Shown piece by piece: positions 32,983-43,651 of a stretch of DNA of 64,000 bases. The stretch is from Ceratothoa steindachneri (lineage: Eukaryota > Arthropoda > Malacostraca > Isopoda > Cymothoidae). The notes beneath the pieces are model-generated. The model saw only the letters and a program-made list of their open reading frames with translations, did not search any database and was not told the origin of the DNA. Location of the stretch: positions 86,035,256-86,099,255 of the forward strand of contig OZ018333.1 in assembly GCA_963969495.1 (NCBI GenBank). Direction: 5' to 3'. The translations under genes and the position numbers were made by a program. Numbering within the stretch: position 1 is the stretch's first letter; each line of letters opens with the position of its first letter.

Positions 32983-33528
32983 TCATTCACAGTAACACTG
33001 GTCATCACACTCTTTTAATTCATGCACCATCGGACATGACTCTTGCATGCTCTCTATATCTTCAGCAGTCAACAGCTCTTCACTCACGTCAACAACTGCC
33101 ATTCCTACAAATCCAGTTGAGCCTACAGGCTCACTCTGCAAAGTCCCAACTGCTACACCATCTTTCATTAAACATTCATTACCTTCATCCACTGAAATCT
33201 TAGTTAAGCAAGAAACCATCCTAAACAGAAAACAATACGGTGACTCATTCCCGCTTAACACAACAAACTTATGCAATATATCATTCAACTTCCCCATGTT
33301 TACAGATAAATTCACTTCCTCCCATGCCATAATACGTCCACTTTTGAGTCCACTTATCAAAACTGTCACACCTCTTCTAGGAACATTCCAACTCATACAG
33401 TCAGCATCACGCATTACTTTTGCATTCACCAAGGAAATCTGAGCACCTGTATCAATCATTCCACAATATCTCTTCCCATTCATAGTCAAGATAACTTGCA
33501 CTCTCTCTTCTATCCCATGCTCGCCCAT
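32983..33528 (-). pseudogene. Gypsy pol: retropepsin-like domain located after RNase H
   Basis: An open frame of 181 codons on the - strand has 'KRYCGMIDTGAQISLVNAKV' near its start: a beta strand, the catalytic D-T-G-A and a hydrophobic strand, as in retroviral-type aspartic proteases. A hydrophobic-Gly segment that could be the second strand follows ('VTVLISGLKSG'). The frame ends with 'ELLTAEDIESMQESCPMVHE', which resembles the linker just before the integrase zinc-binding domain. Its place between RNase H and integrase differs from the standard gypsy order, in which the protease precedes RT. Whether a second protease lies upstream cannot be seen. Confidence 0.65.
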
Positions 33529-33600
33529 ACATTCAACACTTCCGTCCCTTCAATAAACACTTCTAGATCATCCAAACCTTCATCTTCACTAATGGGAACA

Positions 33601-33950
33601 ATCTCTTCTCAAACTTCATCAATCTCTCTTCTTACATAATTTTTCTTCTCAATCAACCAACAATAATGCACATCACTCAGACATTGCAGATGCAGCTCAC
33701 ACCCATTCTCTCGGTCTACACCTTTACGACGATATATCACCAGCTTCTCCACACCATAATGCACATACACTCCACACCAAACAACTTACTCACTCTCGCT
33801 AACACTTCTTGAATTGTCATCACTCTTGGCATGCACATACTTCTCAACTATTTCCTTAACTAACTTGAATTTACCATTCCCATCGAGTCTCGTAAGCCAT
33901 ACAACACACTTTCGAACATAAGATCACCCCGACCTTTACATCTCCTTCCT
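33601..33950 (-). pseudogene. Gypsy pol: OTU-like cysteine protease relic
   Basis: In three frames on the - strand, blocks appear in the order of an OTU domain: 'CKGRGDLMFESVLYGLRDS' (33940-33885), resembling the G-D-x-C-[LM]-F box but with Leu where the catalytic Cys is expected (codon 33922-33920); then 'FKLVKEIVEKYVHAK', 'IQEVLARVSKLFGVECMCIM'; and 'GCELHLQCLSDVHYCWLIEK' (33700-33650) with the C-terminal hydrophobic-His-Tyr motif (His codon 33668-33666). OTU enzymes cleave ubiquitin or polyproteins. Loss of Cys and two frameshifts make it inactive. The assignment rests on motif order and needs a profile search. Confidence 0.5.
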
Positions 33951-34320
33951 TCAACTACACCCGCCGACAAATACTGAGGATTTATACTTAGTCTCGCTAT
34001 CATTCAAACTACATGGCAAACGTGACATCAAATCAGCAATCACATTCCTTTCATCTGGCAAATACTCAACCACAAAATCAAAAGCACGCAAATCTTCCAT
34101 CATCCTCATACGCTGCAAATACACTAGTTTCTGGCGATTTGTTCTCACTACAAATCGTACTCCATACAAAAATGGTCGTAACGACTTGAGACAGAATCGT
34201 AACCTTTCATTCGTTGAATACACACACTCTGCCACACTAAACGCCTTGGAAAAACGCAATTACTCGCTTCCTTTCAACCCAATCCACAATCTGATCTTGC
34301 ATCAAACATCCACCCATCGA
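33951..34320 (-). pseudogene. Gypsy pol: RNase H domain
   Basis: Frame 34259-33951 reads 'FSKAFSVAECVYSTNERLRF', 'VVRTNRQKLVYLQ' and 'FDFVVEYLPDERNVIADLMSRLP', the RNase H and tether signature of Ty3/gypsy pol: the 'YSTNER' Glu and 'N.IADLMSRLP' Asp block. 'GGCLMQDQIVDWVERKRVI' just upstream (34320-34265, other frame) is the start of the domain. The upstream flank is cut by family B LINE at 34321, and the domain resumes about 13 kb away at 47458. Confidence 0.8.
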
Positions 34321-34684
34321 CCCCGTAATGGGCGCGGCGATTTGCCATCCTGACCACCGTACTGATGGGACTCAGCGCCACGTCCGTCTCCCGCTTAGCC
34401 TCTTCTCCTTCCTTCAGTTTTCCTTTCAATTGTATCTATCCTTTCTAACTCCTCTTGCTATTGTTTTCCTTCTGCTTCTCCAAAATACCCATTATTTGGG
34501 TAGTTCGTTAACTTTAGGTAGATTTAGGTTTTTATTTTTAACAGGTTAGTTTAGTTTAATTATTTAGTACCTTAGGTACCATCTTTTACATTTTTGTCTT
34601 TTTTTTCTTCCTTTTTTTCACTTTTGCCTTCTCATTTTCTTTTTCTCTTTCGACAGAAGTTGTGACTATGGCTTTGTGGGCCCC
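34321..34684 (+). mobile_element. Family B LINE, copy 2: 5' end and 5' UTR part 1
   Basis: Starts with CCCCGTAATGGGCGCGGCG, a close match of the family A 5' end, for about 100 bp; thereafter the UTR is different and T-rich. This is the only visible 5' end of family B. It is inserted in gypsy pol and is interrupted at 34684 by a full-length family A element, resuming at 40302. Confidence 0.75.
34670..34684 (+). repeat. Left target-site duplication of A copy 34685-40301
   Basis: GGCTTTGTGGGCCCC, identical to 40302-40316 after the A tail. Because the element itself begins with C residues, the exact boundary is uncertain by a few bases. Confidence 0.9.
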
Positions 34685-35210
34685 CGTAAGGGGCGCGGCG
34701 ATTTGCTATCCTGGCCGCCGTGCTGACGGGATCCAGCGCCCCGTCCAGCCCCAGCTTAGCCTCTCTTCCTTCCTTCAGATAGCCTGTATTTCTCCCCTAC
34801 CTCGTCGCTTTTCATACAACCTCTCCCACAACTTTCTCTGGTCAGCCTCTAATTTCACAGGGTAGATGCTGACCTTCTTCTCAGCCAACTGTCCCGGATC
34901 GGGGCTGAGGAGGGAGGGGACAATTTTTCCTAACCCCTGAGCTCCGGTCTGGGGTGGCTGGTTTTTAACAACCTGCTTCATCCCCACCCATACCTTCCTC
35001 ACATCCCTTTTCCTCTCCTCTTGACATTCTATCAATTTTACGCCGTGTTCAAGGTGGAGCCGCCATGCCGATGGACTGCCAGGCCACCAGGCGGGAGGGG
35101 TGGTCCCAAATGGCGGCGCCTGGCTCTGTCAGGCCTGTAAGCACCTCTTGCAGGGCGGGCAACTGCAAGAGGTGATGAGCTATTGCGTCCCGCACAAAAT
35201 TAGGGTCACC

Positions 35211-37591
35211 ATGCCCAATGATGCACAACCTAAGAAAAAACCCCAACCCTCAACTTCCCCTTGCTCATCAACGGAGCCGCCCTCGGGCAGCTCCACCTAA
35301 AAAATGGAGGCCTCTCCCCCCGTCCCTGTGCTTGTGCAGGTGACCCTCCATATTTCTCTAACCGGAGAGGAGGCTTACACCTCTCCTTCGCCTACTGGTG
35401 CAGGAGACTCCCCCTCACCCCCTTCTCTGGAGGTGCTTTCGGGCACCTCCCTTTTTCCAGCGGCAGTCCCCTCTTTTCTTTCCAAGGGGACTGCCAAGAA
35501 AGCCAGCAGGCAGCCCATTGCCGACCGCCCCTTCGGTCGCTTCCCTCAAAAGACTTGCTGGCAAGAATTTTAAATCTTGCCGGGGTCAAGGCCTGTGCCT
35601 CCCCACACAAGACTGACGACACTGCCAAGGGGACCTGCGATGTCCTGGGAGGGGATGGCCAACTGGAGGCCCCTCCTGTGATAGGCATGGTCCTTGAGGA
35701 AACCCAGCCTCAGACAGTAGGGCCTTCCATGGGGGGGAATCCAGGCTCGGCACCAAATACCGAACCCGAATCCGCCCCTATGCTAGGTCCTTCTCAAACA
35801 GCTGGGGATTCTGAGGCAGTACAAGGAGGGGAGGGATCTCCTCTGGATGGTGCCCCTGCGACCATCAGGACCTTCTCCATTTCGGAGAAGGACCTGGCTG
35901 AGGCCGGTACATTTGGCCTAGAGGCTTCTACCGGTGGAGGTGAGAAGCGGGTTCATTCCAGTCCCTCCTCTCCAAAAAAGAAAAAGACTAAGAAGACTCG
36001 GGGCTCCTCTTTATCCGCTGGGGCTGTGTGGACGGATGGGTCTGCTGCCACTTTGGCAAGCGACCAAGCCAAGATCGGCACATCCGACCCTCTGCCTCCC
36101 CGGTTGCGGAGCCCCTGACTAAGACCAAAAGTGGACAGGGCGGAGCCTCGATGACATCGGGGCACCTAATTCAGAGGTTACCTGGCGTTTTCGAGCCCAC
36201 TGGCTTCAAACACTTCCTCGTTATTCGCTCCACTGATAGCACCATGTTGCCCAAGGGCAACATGATCCATCAGACGAGAGGATTAGCTAGTGCAATTGGT
36301 AGAGAGCCAAAGGTGACCCGTTTCTCGGACGGGAGCCTTCTGGCGAATGCGGCGAATCCCGCCGAAGCGGCCAAGATAAGTGCTCTTCGTACACTTGATG
36401 GCACCCCGGTGAGTGTGACGCCGCACTCTACCATGAACTTTTTGAAAGGAGTAGTTTATGCGAGGGAACTCGTTCACTACTCCATTGAGGACATCACCCT
36501 AGAGCTTGCCGACCATGGTGCAGTCAAGGTCGAACGTGTGATGAGAAAACAGGGAGGGGCCTCGAGACCCACCCCTACACTCTTCGTCACGTTCGACTGT
36601 GACAAGCTCCCTGAGTCGGTGCGTGCCGGTTGGTACCGCTAACGCGTGAAGGCATTCGTGCCACTTCCGCGGTGGTGCTATTACTGTCACCGCTTCGGCC
36701 ATACGAATCGCTCCTTTCGACGTGCAAAGTCGGGGGCACCCGAAGTCTGTGTAAATTGCTCCAAGGTCGCACACGATAAGTCCAAATCGTGTGTGGCCAA
36801 GTGTGTCAATTGCGGAGTGCCGCACCCCGCTTCTTCGAAGCAATGTGGTGCATATCTCCTTGAGAAAGAAATCCTGGCCGTTCAGGTCTAGGATAGACTC
36901 TCATTCCGCGAGGCTAAGGACTTGGTCCTGGCGCGCCCGGCTCTGCCTGGGACGTCATGTGCCTCAATAGTTAGAAAGGCACCCTCTGCTCCAGGACCAT
37001 CCAGGCCAACGAGCACGGTTGTTTCCGCGCCCATTCGGAGCCTTTCTGCGGGCTCTACCCAACCCGGGCGCTCCTCTGGTAAAGCTGGCCGCAAAAAAGG
37101 TTCATACCCTGCCCCGGCTAAAACCAGGGCTCCCCCCTCTTCCCCCAGCGTGACTGTTTCCCGTAAGGCGAAACGGCCACGTGCCTCCCCTGAGTCGTTA
37201 GACTCACAGGAGGCAACACCCCTGAAGTTGGTCGCTAGGCCATCTTCCGGGGTTCCTAAAGCTGTCCCCCGAAATAAGGACTACAACAAAGGAGCTTCGG
37301 CTCCTTCGCCCACGCCTAGTGGTGGAGGTAGTGGCTCGGAGACGGTGGTTCCTCAAAAAGAGGGCCCCCCCCGCCTCCGAAGCCGCAACGCCCACCTAAG
37401 GTTTCGAGGCGGAGGGAGGAAAAGACTCGCATAGCGAGCCCAAGCTCCTCCAATAAGTCGTCGAAAGTGACAGCGCTTTGTCCGGCCAACAGCGCCCGGG
37501 GTTCTGCCCCCGGGAAGCGTACGGCCATTCCTGTGAGGGTCTTCTGTTCGAGGAGGGCCCCCGCGTCTCTTCCGAGCTACGCCTGGAGGGC
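35211..37591 (+). pseudogene. Family A ORF1 in copy 34685-40301
   Basis: From ATG 35211 the frame shifts several times; the main open piece 35261-36118 covers the Pro/Ser-rich half with the basic 'PKKKKTKKT' patch. The knuckle half is interrupted by TAC-to-TAA at 36640 and by a TAG at 36889. In the first knuckle the third Cys is replaced: 'CYYCHRFGHTNRSF' instead of NRSC. The second and third knuckles are intact. The frame overlapping ORF2 (37467-37600) is the equivalent of the ORF1 tail at 8330-8431. Confidence 0.75.
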
Positions 37592-40213
37592 ATATTCCTT
37601 CAATGGAATTGCCGTGGACTCCAGGCTAACTGGGAGGAGCTGCGGAGGCTCGTCTCTTCCCGTTCCCCGTTAGCTATCTTTTTGCAGGAGACCATGCTAT
37701 GCGCGTGCCCCTTGCCCGCCCTCCCGGGTATAAGGGTCTCGCGACCCCACCAACGCGGGATGGCCGGGCTGTGGGATGCGCGGTTTACACCCGGCATGAT
37801 ATCTCCGTTCTTCCTTTCTCTTAAATACCTCCTTTCAGGCAGTGGCTGTGCAGCTGCACCTGGATAGGAGGTATACTATCATTTCTGCGTACATTCCACT
37901 GTCAGCTGACTTCGACGCGGGGGACTTCCGTCGCGTCGGGGCACGGTTGCCGAGGCCCTTTCTCTTGCTTGGAGTTCTGAACGGCAGGCATCCTCTCTGG
38001 GAAGATTACTCAATAAATCCCAGGGGTCAAGTCCTTGCCGATCTGATCGAAGAGCTTGAGATGGGTGTCCTAAACGTGGATGAGTTTACGCATCACTGTC
38101 CGAGAACCGCTTCATTTCCTTGCCCTGACCTATCTTTGTGCTCTTCGGATGCACAGCCTGATTTTCATTGGGGGGTGGTCGATGACCTCCATGGGAGTGA
38201 TCACTTTCCCATTCAAATATCATTTTCAGGGCAACTGCCGCCTGAGAGCCCACCTCGGTGGTGCTTGGCGCGGGCGCGGTGGCCTGCATTTCAGGAAATG
38301 ACCGAATTCTCTATCTGAGTCGAGGAGTTTAGGTCGGTAGATGAGGCCGTTGAGTTCTTCTCCGGCAACCTCATCGCCGTGGGCCTGACTACTATTCCTA
38401 GGACGTCTGGCCGTTTTGCACGCCGACCACTTCCATGGTGGTCGGCCGATTGTGAGACGGCCCTCAAACAGAAGCGTTATGCCTACATGCGCTATAAGCG
38501 TCGCCCGAACGATTTCACTGTCGCTGAATTTCGTCGGGCTAGGGCTAAGTTCCGGTATATTTCGAAGCACGCCCGCCGCTCTTCTTGGCGGGTATACGTG
38601 TCTTCACTTAACGGGAAGACCCCTTTAGCAGAGATGTGGAAGCGAGTCAAAAGGATTCAGGGCAAGTTCTCGCAGGACTCCCCTCCCGTTCTCCAGGAGA
38701 ATGGGACCGCAATCTCAGATCCCGCGTCCGTGGCGGAATCCTTCGCGACCGCTGTTTCCGCATTCTCTATCCGGGATGCTGCTCCGCCAGCATTCAATGC
38801 ACGTCGTGATCTCGCGGAAGGCCGCCGGCTGGACTTTACCTCCAGAGGCAGAGAACCCTTCAACGACAGATTTACTGGGAGCGAGTTGCGCTCCGCTCTC
38901 GCTTCGTGCGCGGACACCGCCCATGGTCCGGACGATGCTCCGTATGCCATGCTTCGACAGCTGGGTGAGCGAGGCATGGCCTTTCTGTTAGATTTGTTCA
39001 ACAGGATCTGGGTGCAGGGTCTCCTCCCAGATTCCTGGCGAATCGCTACTGTGCTCGCCTTTCGCAATCCGGGGAGAGATCACTCTACTCCGACTGGTTC
39101 CCGCCCAATCTCTCTAACCTCTTGCGTGTGCAAGTTGATGGAGAAATTGGTAAATGTTATACTAGCCTTTTTCCTGGACAGCGGAGGCCATCTGTCTTCT
39201 GCACAGTGCGGCTTCCGCAAGTTCCACTCCACGTCGGATGCTCTGCTCCGACTGGAAAATGCCGTCTGCGAGGCTTTCCTTCGTAGGCAGCACTACGCCA
39301 CGGTCTTTTTCGCTCTGGAGAAGGCCTATGATACCGCATGGCGATATGGTATCATGGAGACTCTCCACACGATGGGGGCGAGGGGACGCCTCCCAGTCTT
39401 TATATCTGAATTTTTGCGAGATCGTCGATTCTTCGTACGGGTGGGGGGAGCTCTCTCCGGCCCAAAGGAGCAGGAAGATGGTGTCCCGCAGGCAAGTGTC
39501 CTCAGTGTCACACTCTTTGCCCTGAGCATCAACGGCATCACCTCGGTGCTGCCGGAAGATGTTCTCGCTACGCTCTACGTGGACGACCTTTCGATCTCTT
39601 TTGGCTCGACCCAGATGCCAACTCTGGAGCGTCGACTCCAACAGGCATTAAACCGCGTCTCTCGCTATGCCGAAGCGCACAGGTTTCGGTTTTCTTTGGC
39701 CAAGACTATGTGGTGCATTTCTGCCGCAGACCACGGCTCCACCCCGACCCAGATTTGTTTCTTAATGGGGTGCGCCTGGATGTGGTTGAATCGCACCGTT
39801 TCCTTGGTTTTGTATTCGACCGACGCCTCACCTGGAAGGCTCATATTCGCAACCTTAGGATCTCTGGTACCCGCGCCATGGATATTCTCCGTTCCGTGAC
39901 GTTCAGCGCTTTGGGCGCTGATAGGGCTACCGCCCTACTTTTTTATCGATCCTTTGTTCGTTCGAAGCTCGACTACGGATGCGAGTTTTATGCATCCGCA
40001 GCCGAGCGTTTATTGCGGAAGGTGGATTCGATCCACCACACCGGCCTCCGCCTAGCGACCGGTGCCTTCCGCACTTCCCCCATTGAGAGCCTGTTGGTCG
40101 ATGCTGGGGAGCACTCTCCCTGTGCCGGGGGGGCCTCCCCCCCAACGCACCAACTTGCTTCCTTTTCCCCTTTTTCGGTTATTTTTTGTTTCTCTAATTT
40201 TATTTTAAAGTAG
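37478..40213 (+). pseudogene. Family A ORF2 (EEP and RT) in copy 34685-40301
   Basis: Start Met of 'MSGQQRPGFCPREAY' as in other copies. EEP is complete in content but split: 'FLQWNCRGLQANWEEL', 'FLQETML' (37680), 'YIPLSADF', 'GVLNGRHPLWE' where the catalytic GDLN Asp is Val, and 'GSDHFPIQIS' (38200). TGA at 38316. RT is open from 38379 to 39899 with 'DGVPQASVLSVTLFALSIN' and 'LYVDDLSISFG' (39575), then a frameshift near 39706 and thumb to 40110. The RNase H is absent by deletion. The final 33 codons read 3' UTR sequence. Confidence 0.85.
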
Positions 40214-40301
40214 CCTAGAACTAGGCCAGTTTTAATACGGCGACTAATGCCCAAGTAGGCAGTTGCCAGATGAGCTCTAAAAAAAAAAAAAGAAAAAAAA
40301 G

Positions 40302-40654
40302 GGCTTTGTGGGCCCCATAGTCGCTTGGTAGTCAACCAGGCTCCGCTTTTGAACTGATCCTTTCTTACTTCTCCTTTGTACGTGTCGACGGATGCACCTA
40401 CTGGGGAGCATCGTCTGCAGGATCGTGCCCTAGAGGATGTTTGGTTGCCTGGGTCGCCATTTTGTTTCTGGGAGGTCTTTGCACTGCAGGTCCAAAGAAT
40501 ATCCGTTATGCGGCTCCATTATTTTTAAAACGACAGTGGGATTCGGGGGGCGGGTTACCCTGTCTGGGCTGTATGGACGCTCTTTGTACTCACGATGACG
40601 ATTTGGTGCATGCCCTCGTCTCCAGGGGCAGCCCAAAATAAAATCTTTACTTAT
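40302..40654 (+). mobile_element. Family B LINE, copy 2: 5' UTR part 2
   Basis: Resumes the B 5' UTR after the A insertion. The first 15 bases are the right-hand target duplication. No coding signal. Leads directly to the ORF1 ATG at 40655. Confidence 0.7.
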
Positions 40655-42093
40655 ATGGGTAAATTTAACAAAAATGACTCCCAGAGAGTGGTCTCTGGTA
40701 ATCGCGCCTTGGAACCTGACGGTATACGCTTTGATCCTTTTGGGTCAAAAGCCGATCCTTAGTTGAATTACGACCGATTTTTAGTCTTGAAAGCGAACGA
40801 TAGTCCTCTTAGTAAGGCTGACATCTTCGACGTCTACGAGGATTTTGTTGAGAAATGTGGCGAACCTGCCCAAAGGTGGCCACGTAATGATGGCGCATTG
40901 ATAGTCGAGGCAAATCAAGCAAGCAGTATCAGCGGATTAAGACCCTACAGTCTTTAGCTTCTGTAGACATGTCCTCTGCTTAGCACCCGACATTTAACAC
41001 CTGTAAAGGTGTTATCCGATCGGAAGAGTTAATAGATTACGATGTTGACAGGCTGGTATCAAAACTTACCATTCAGAAGGTTGTAAGTGCCCACCGCATT
41101 TCCAGGTTTATGAATGGCTCTAGGTTACCTACCGCCACCTTAATCCTGACCTTAATAGATTGGAACCGCCCAAGTACATTAAGGCTGGCTATCTTAACAT
41201 CCCAGTCAAGCCTTACATTGAAAACCCACCGCGACGCTTCCATTGCCAACGCTTTGGCCATGTAAGCAAGTTTTGTAAACAGGCAAGGTTGTGTGTGAAT
41301 TGTGGATATCATTATCATTGGATGCCCTGTTCTCAACAGCCGGGCTGCCCAAACTGTGGTGGAGAACACCCTGCAACATCACAGCAATGCACTTTCTTTC
41401 TCTATGAGAGAGAAGTTATTGCCATTATAAACAAGAACAGGGTCAGTTTTAAATAGGCCAGAAGAAGAGTAAAGGAGATGTATGTCCAACCTCGTGTGAG
41501 CTTTTCTGATGCTCTGCATTCTACCGGGCTAAAGAAAGGGAGAAGCCAGAGACGTTCTACTGGTTCTCATGTGCCTGACCAAGTAAAAAGTCCTCCCCGT
41601 CCTAAACGTACATCTCGTGATGAACACTCTTGGTCAGCACCTAACAGTGCTTCTGAGGTTACCAACAGGAAGAGGAACCTTCCATCCTCTCCTGGTTCCC
41701 CAAAGGTGGTTAAGCTCATTGCTACTGCTCCAGAACATGTGGATGTTGATCATGTTGGTCCTCAGGTGGTATCCATTCCACCTCTGGAGATTCACCCTGC
41801 CCCTAAAGGACCAAGCTCTTCTTCAGCTCCAAAGCCAGTTATCACTCCCCCGCCCCTTTGTTGATACTGCTTTGGCATTCCCTCTATCCTTGAATGAGAA
41901 GAAACCAACCTTTGCTCCTTCCCAGGAGTCAGCTATTGTGGAGGTTACCCCATCATCTAAGGAAGACTCTCAAAAACTGACTCTACATCCTTCTCTATCA
42001 GCATCGAATTCCCAACCAATACCTCCAGCTGGGTCAACATCGTCTGTTCCCTCGACACATGAACTGACCCCTGGAATTGTTTCCATCCCTGCT
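40655..42093 (+). pseudogene. Family B ORF1, part 1 (CCHC knuckles)
   Basis: Starts 'MGKFNKNDSQRVVSGNRALE', with an in-frame TAG at 40760 and further frameshifts. The pre-knuckle block 'VEKCGEPAQRWPRNDG' (40850) and the 'NTCKGVIRSEELIDYDVDRL' block (41000) are followed by three knuckles at 41236-41390: CQRFGHVSKFC preceded by FHC, a CVNC-type knuckle and CPNCGGEHPATSQQC. The C-terminal part is Pro/Ser-rich. It is interrupted at 42093 by a family A fragment and ends at 43651. Confidence 0.75.
42081..42093 (+). repeat. Left target-site duplication of A fragment 42094-43421
   Basis: TTCCATCCCTGCT, identical to 43422-43434 after the A tail. Confidence 0.9.
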
Positions 42094-43421
42094 GAGAGAT
42101 GCCAGTCATACCCTAAGCCGTTTCGGTTTAGGGCCAGGAAACTACTTTGAGAGCTAGGTATAGCTCTCGGGCCGGAGGCGCCCCTGGTTCTGCCCAGGAC
42201 GCCACCCTGGAGGGTACCACATTTGGCTATTTGTCGCCACGCCTCTGCTCACAAAGCTTGTACTGCGCCGGTAGTATTGCGCTCGACCTTTATGGAGCAC
42301 ATCTCGTGTCACGCTGGAACCGTGCCAGTGTATACGGATGGCTCCAAGTCCGAAGAGGGGATCGGCTTCCACGCCGTATCCTCTCTGTTTGAAGTCAGCG
42401 GGGCTCTGCCAGGCGCTGCGTCTGTCTACACGGCCGAGCTGTTGGCAATACACCACTCGGTACGGGAGATTACGTGACTTGTCCGGTTCAGAGACCGGAT
42501 TGTGATCTATAGCGACTCACAAAGCGCCCTGATTGCTCTCGGGGCATTGGAATCTCCGCATCCCCTGGTTCGCGATATCCGTGACGCCACGGTTTTGGCG
42601 AGCTGGGCAGATGTCGAGATTATCTTCTGCTGGGTTCCTGGACATGTAGGAATTGCGGGGAATGAGCGCGCCGATGAGGGCGCCAAAGAGTCCGCGAGTA
42701 CTCTGCGACCGGACCAGCGTTTCGCTCTTCCTCACACCGCCTACATGACAGGAATACGGGCAGCTCTTCGGACTGCTTGGCAAAGAAGATGGGAGACGGT
42801 CGAAGGGAACTTAAAGTTGCGTGCCATTCCGCTGCGACTGTTCCCATGGACCTGTCCCCCAATGCCGCGTTGGTTTCAGGTCGCTTTCTGCCGTCTCCGA
42901 ATCGGGCACACTCGTGTGACGCATCGCCATTTGATGGAGCGCTCGCTTGCGCCCTATTGTAATGACTGCGTCGTCCCCCAGACTGTTTGGCACATTCTTG
43001 TCGAATGTCCCAGTCTGGGTGATCTTCGCGCACGTTACCTGTCCCAGTACCCGGATGGGCGGGGTCGCTACCGCCTGTCCCTTGTACTCGGGACGAGTGC
43101 GTGCACATTGACTGGTGGACTCGTAGACTTTTGGGGGAAGGCCTGCCTTCTCCCTTTTATTTAACAATTTTTTTGTTTATGTTTTTGCTTTGTTTTTTTC
43201 CCTTATAGGTCGCAAGTTCCTGCGCTGTGGGTCCCTCTTCCTGACGCAGGAGCTTGCTTCCTGCCCTTTGCCTTTAACCTTTTTTTAATTTTAGTGTTGG
43301 GTTTGTTTTTTTGTGTGTTTTTTGAATCTGATTTTAAAGTAGCTTAGTACTAGCCAGGTTTTTAATACAGCGACTAATGCCCAAGTAGGCAGTGGCTAGA
43401 TGAGCTCTTAAAAAAAAATGC
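42094..43421 (+). mobile_element. Family A LINE, 5'-truncated copy in family B ORF1
   Basis: Starts with 'gagagatgccagtcatac', corresponding to 11031 of the near-full copy, and covers RNase H, the Cys/His segment, 3' UTR hairpins and an A tail (43408-43418). A perfect 13-bp duplication flanks it. It inserted after family B, and it is slightly diverged from the other young copies. Confidence 0.9.
42300..43164 (+). pseudogene. Family A RNase H and Cys/His segment in truncated copy
   Basis: YTDGSKSEEGIGFH (42340), TAELLAIHH (42434), YSDSQSAL (42508) and GNERADEGAKES (42660) preserve the four acidic residues, but a TGA at 42477 separates the first two from the last two. The C-terminal 'YCNDCVVPQTVWHILVECPS' is present. 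With no promoter or N-terminus it is not expected to act. Confidence 0.85.
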
Positions 43422-43651
43422 TTCCATCCCTGCTTCTCCTGTGAAGACAGTTCTCTTATAGCCACTCATCAAAATCTGGCATGCTACCTCTTAAAGAAAA
43501 GCCAAAGGCAAAACTCAAGCTTCTGATGCCTCCTTTGTCATACTCCAATCCTAAGGCTAGTATGACACAAACTAATTCTGCTGCTAGTTCATATCCAAAA
43601 TCTCGTAACCCTAAGGGTAGGAAGAAATATACCGGTATGCTTAAATGGTAA
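43422..43651 (+). pseudogene. Family B ORF1, part 2 (C-terminal end)
   Basis: Continues ORF1 after the A fragment; the first 13 bases are the duplicated target. The basic end 'SRNPKGRKKYTGMLKW' stops at TAA 43651. ORF2 begins within a few bases, so the two ORFs are closely spaced, as in family A. Confidence 0.65.

Larger units (their letters stand above)
34685..40301 (+). mobile_element. Family A LINE, 5'-complete copy lacking RNase H, inserted in B 5' UTR
   Basis: Intact 5' motif, 526-bp 5' UTR, ORF1 (start 35211), ORF2 (start 37478) and 3' end with hairpins and A tail (40279-40300), bounded by a perfect 15-bp duplication. ORF2 jumps at about 40111 from the RT thumb ('LLVDAGE') directly into the 3' UTR hairpin, deleting RNase H and the Cys/His segment (about 1.2 kb). 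Point stops in ORF1 (36640, 36889) and ORF2 (38318) make it non-functional. Confidence 0.9.
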
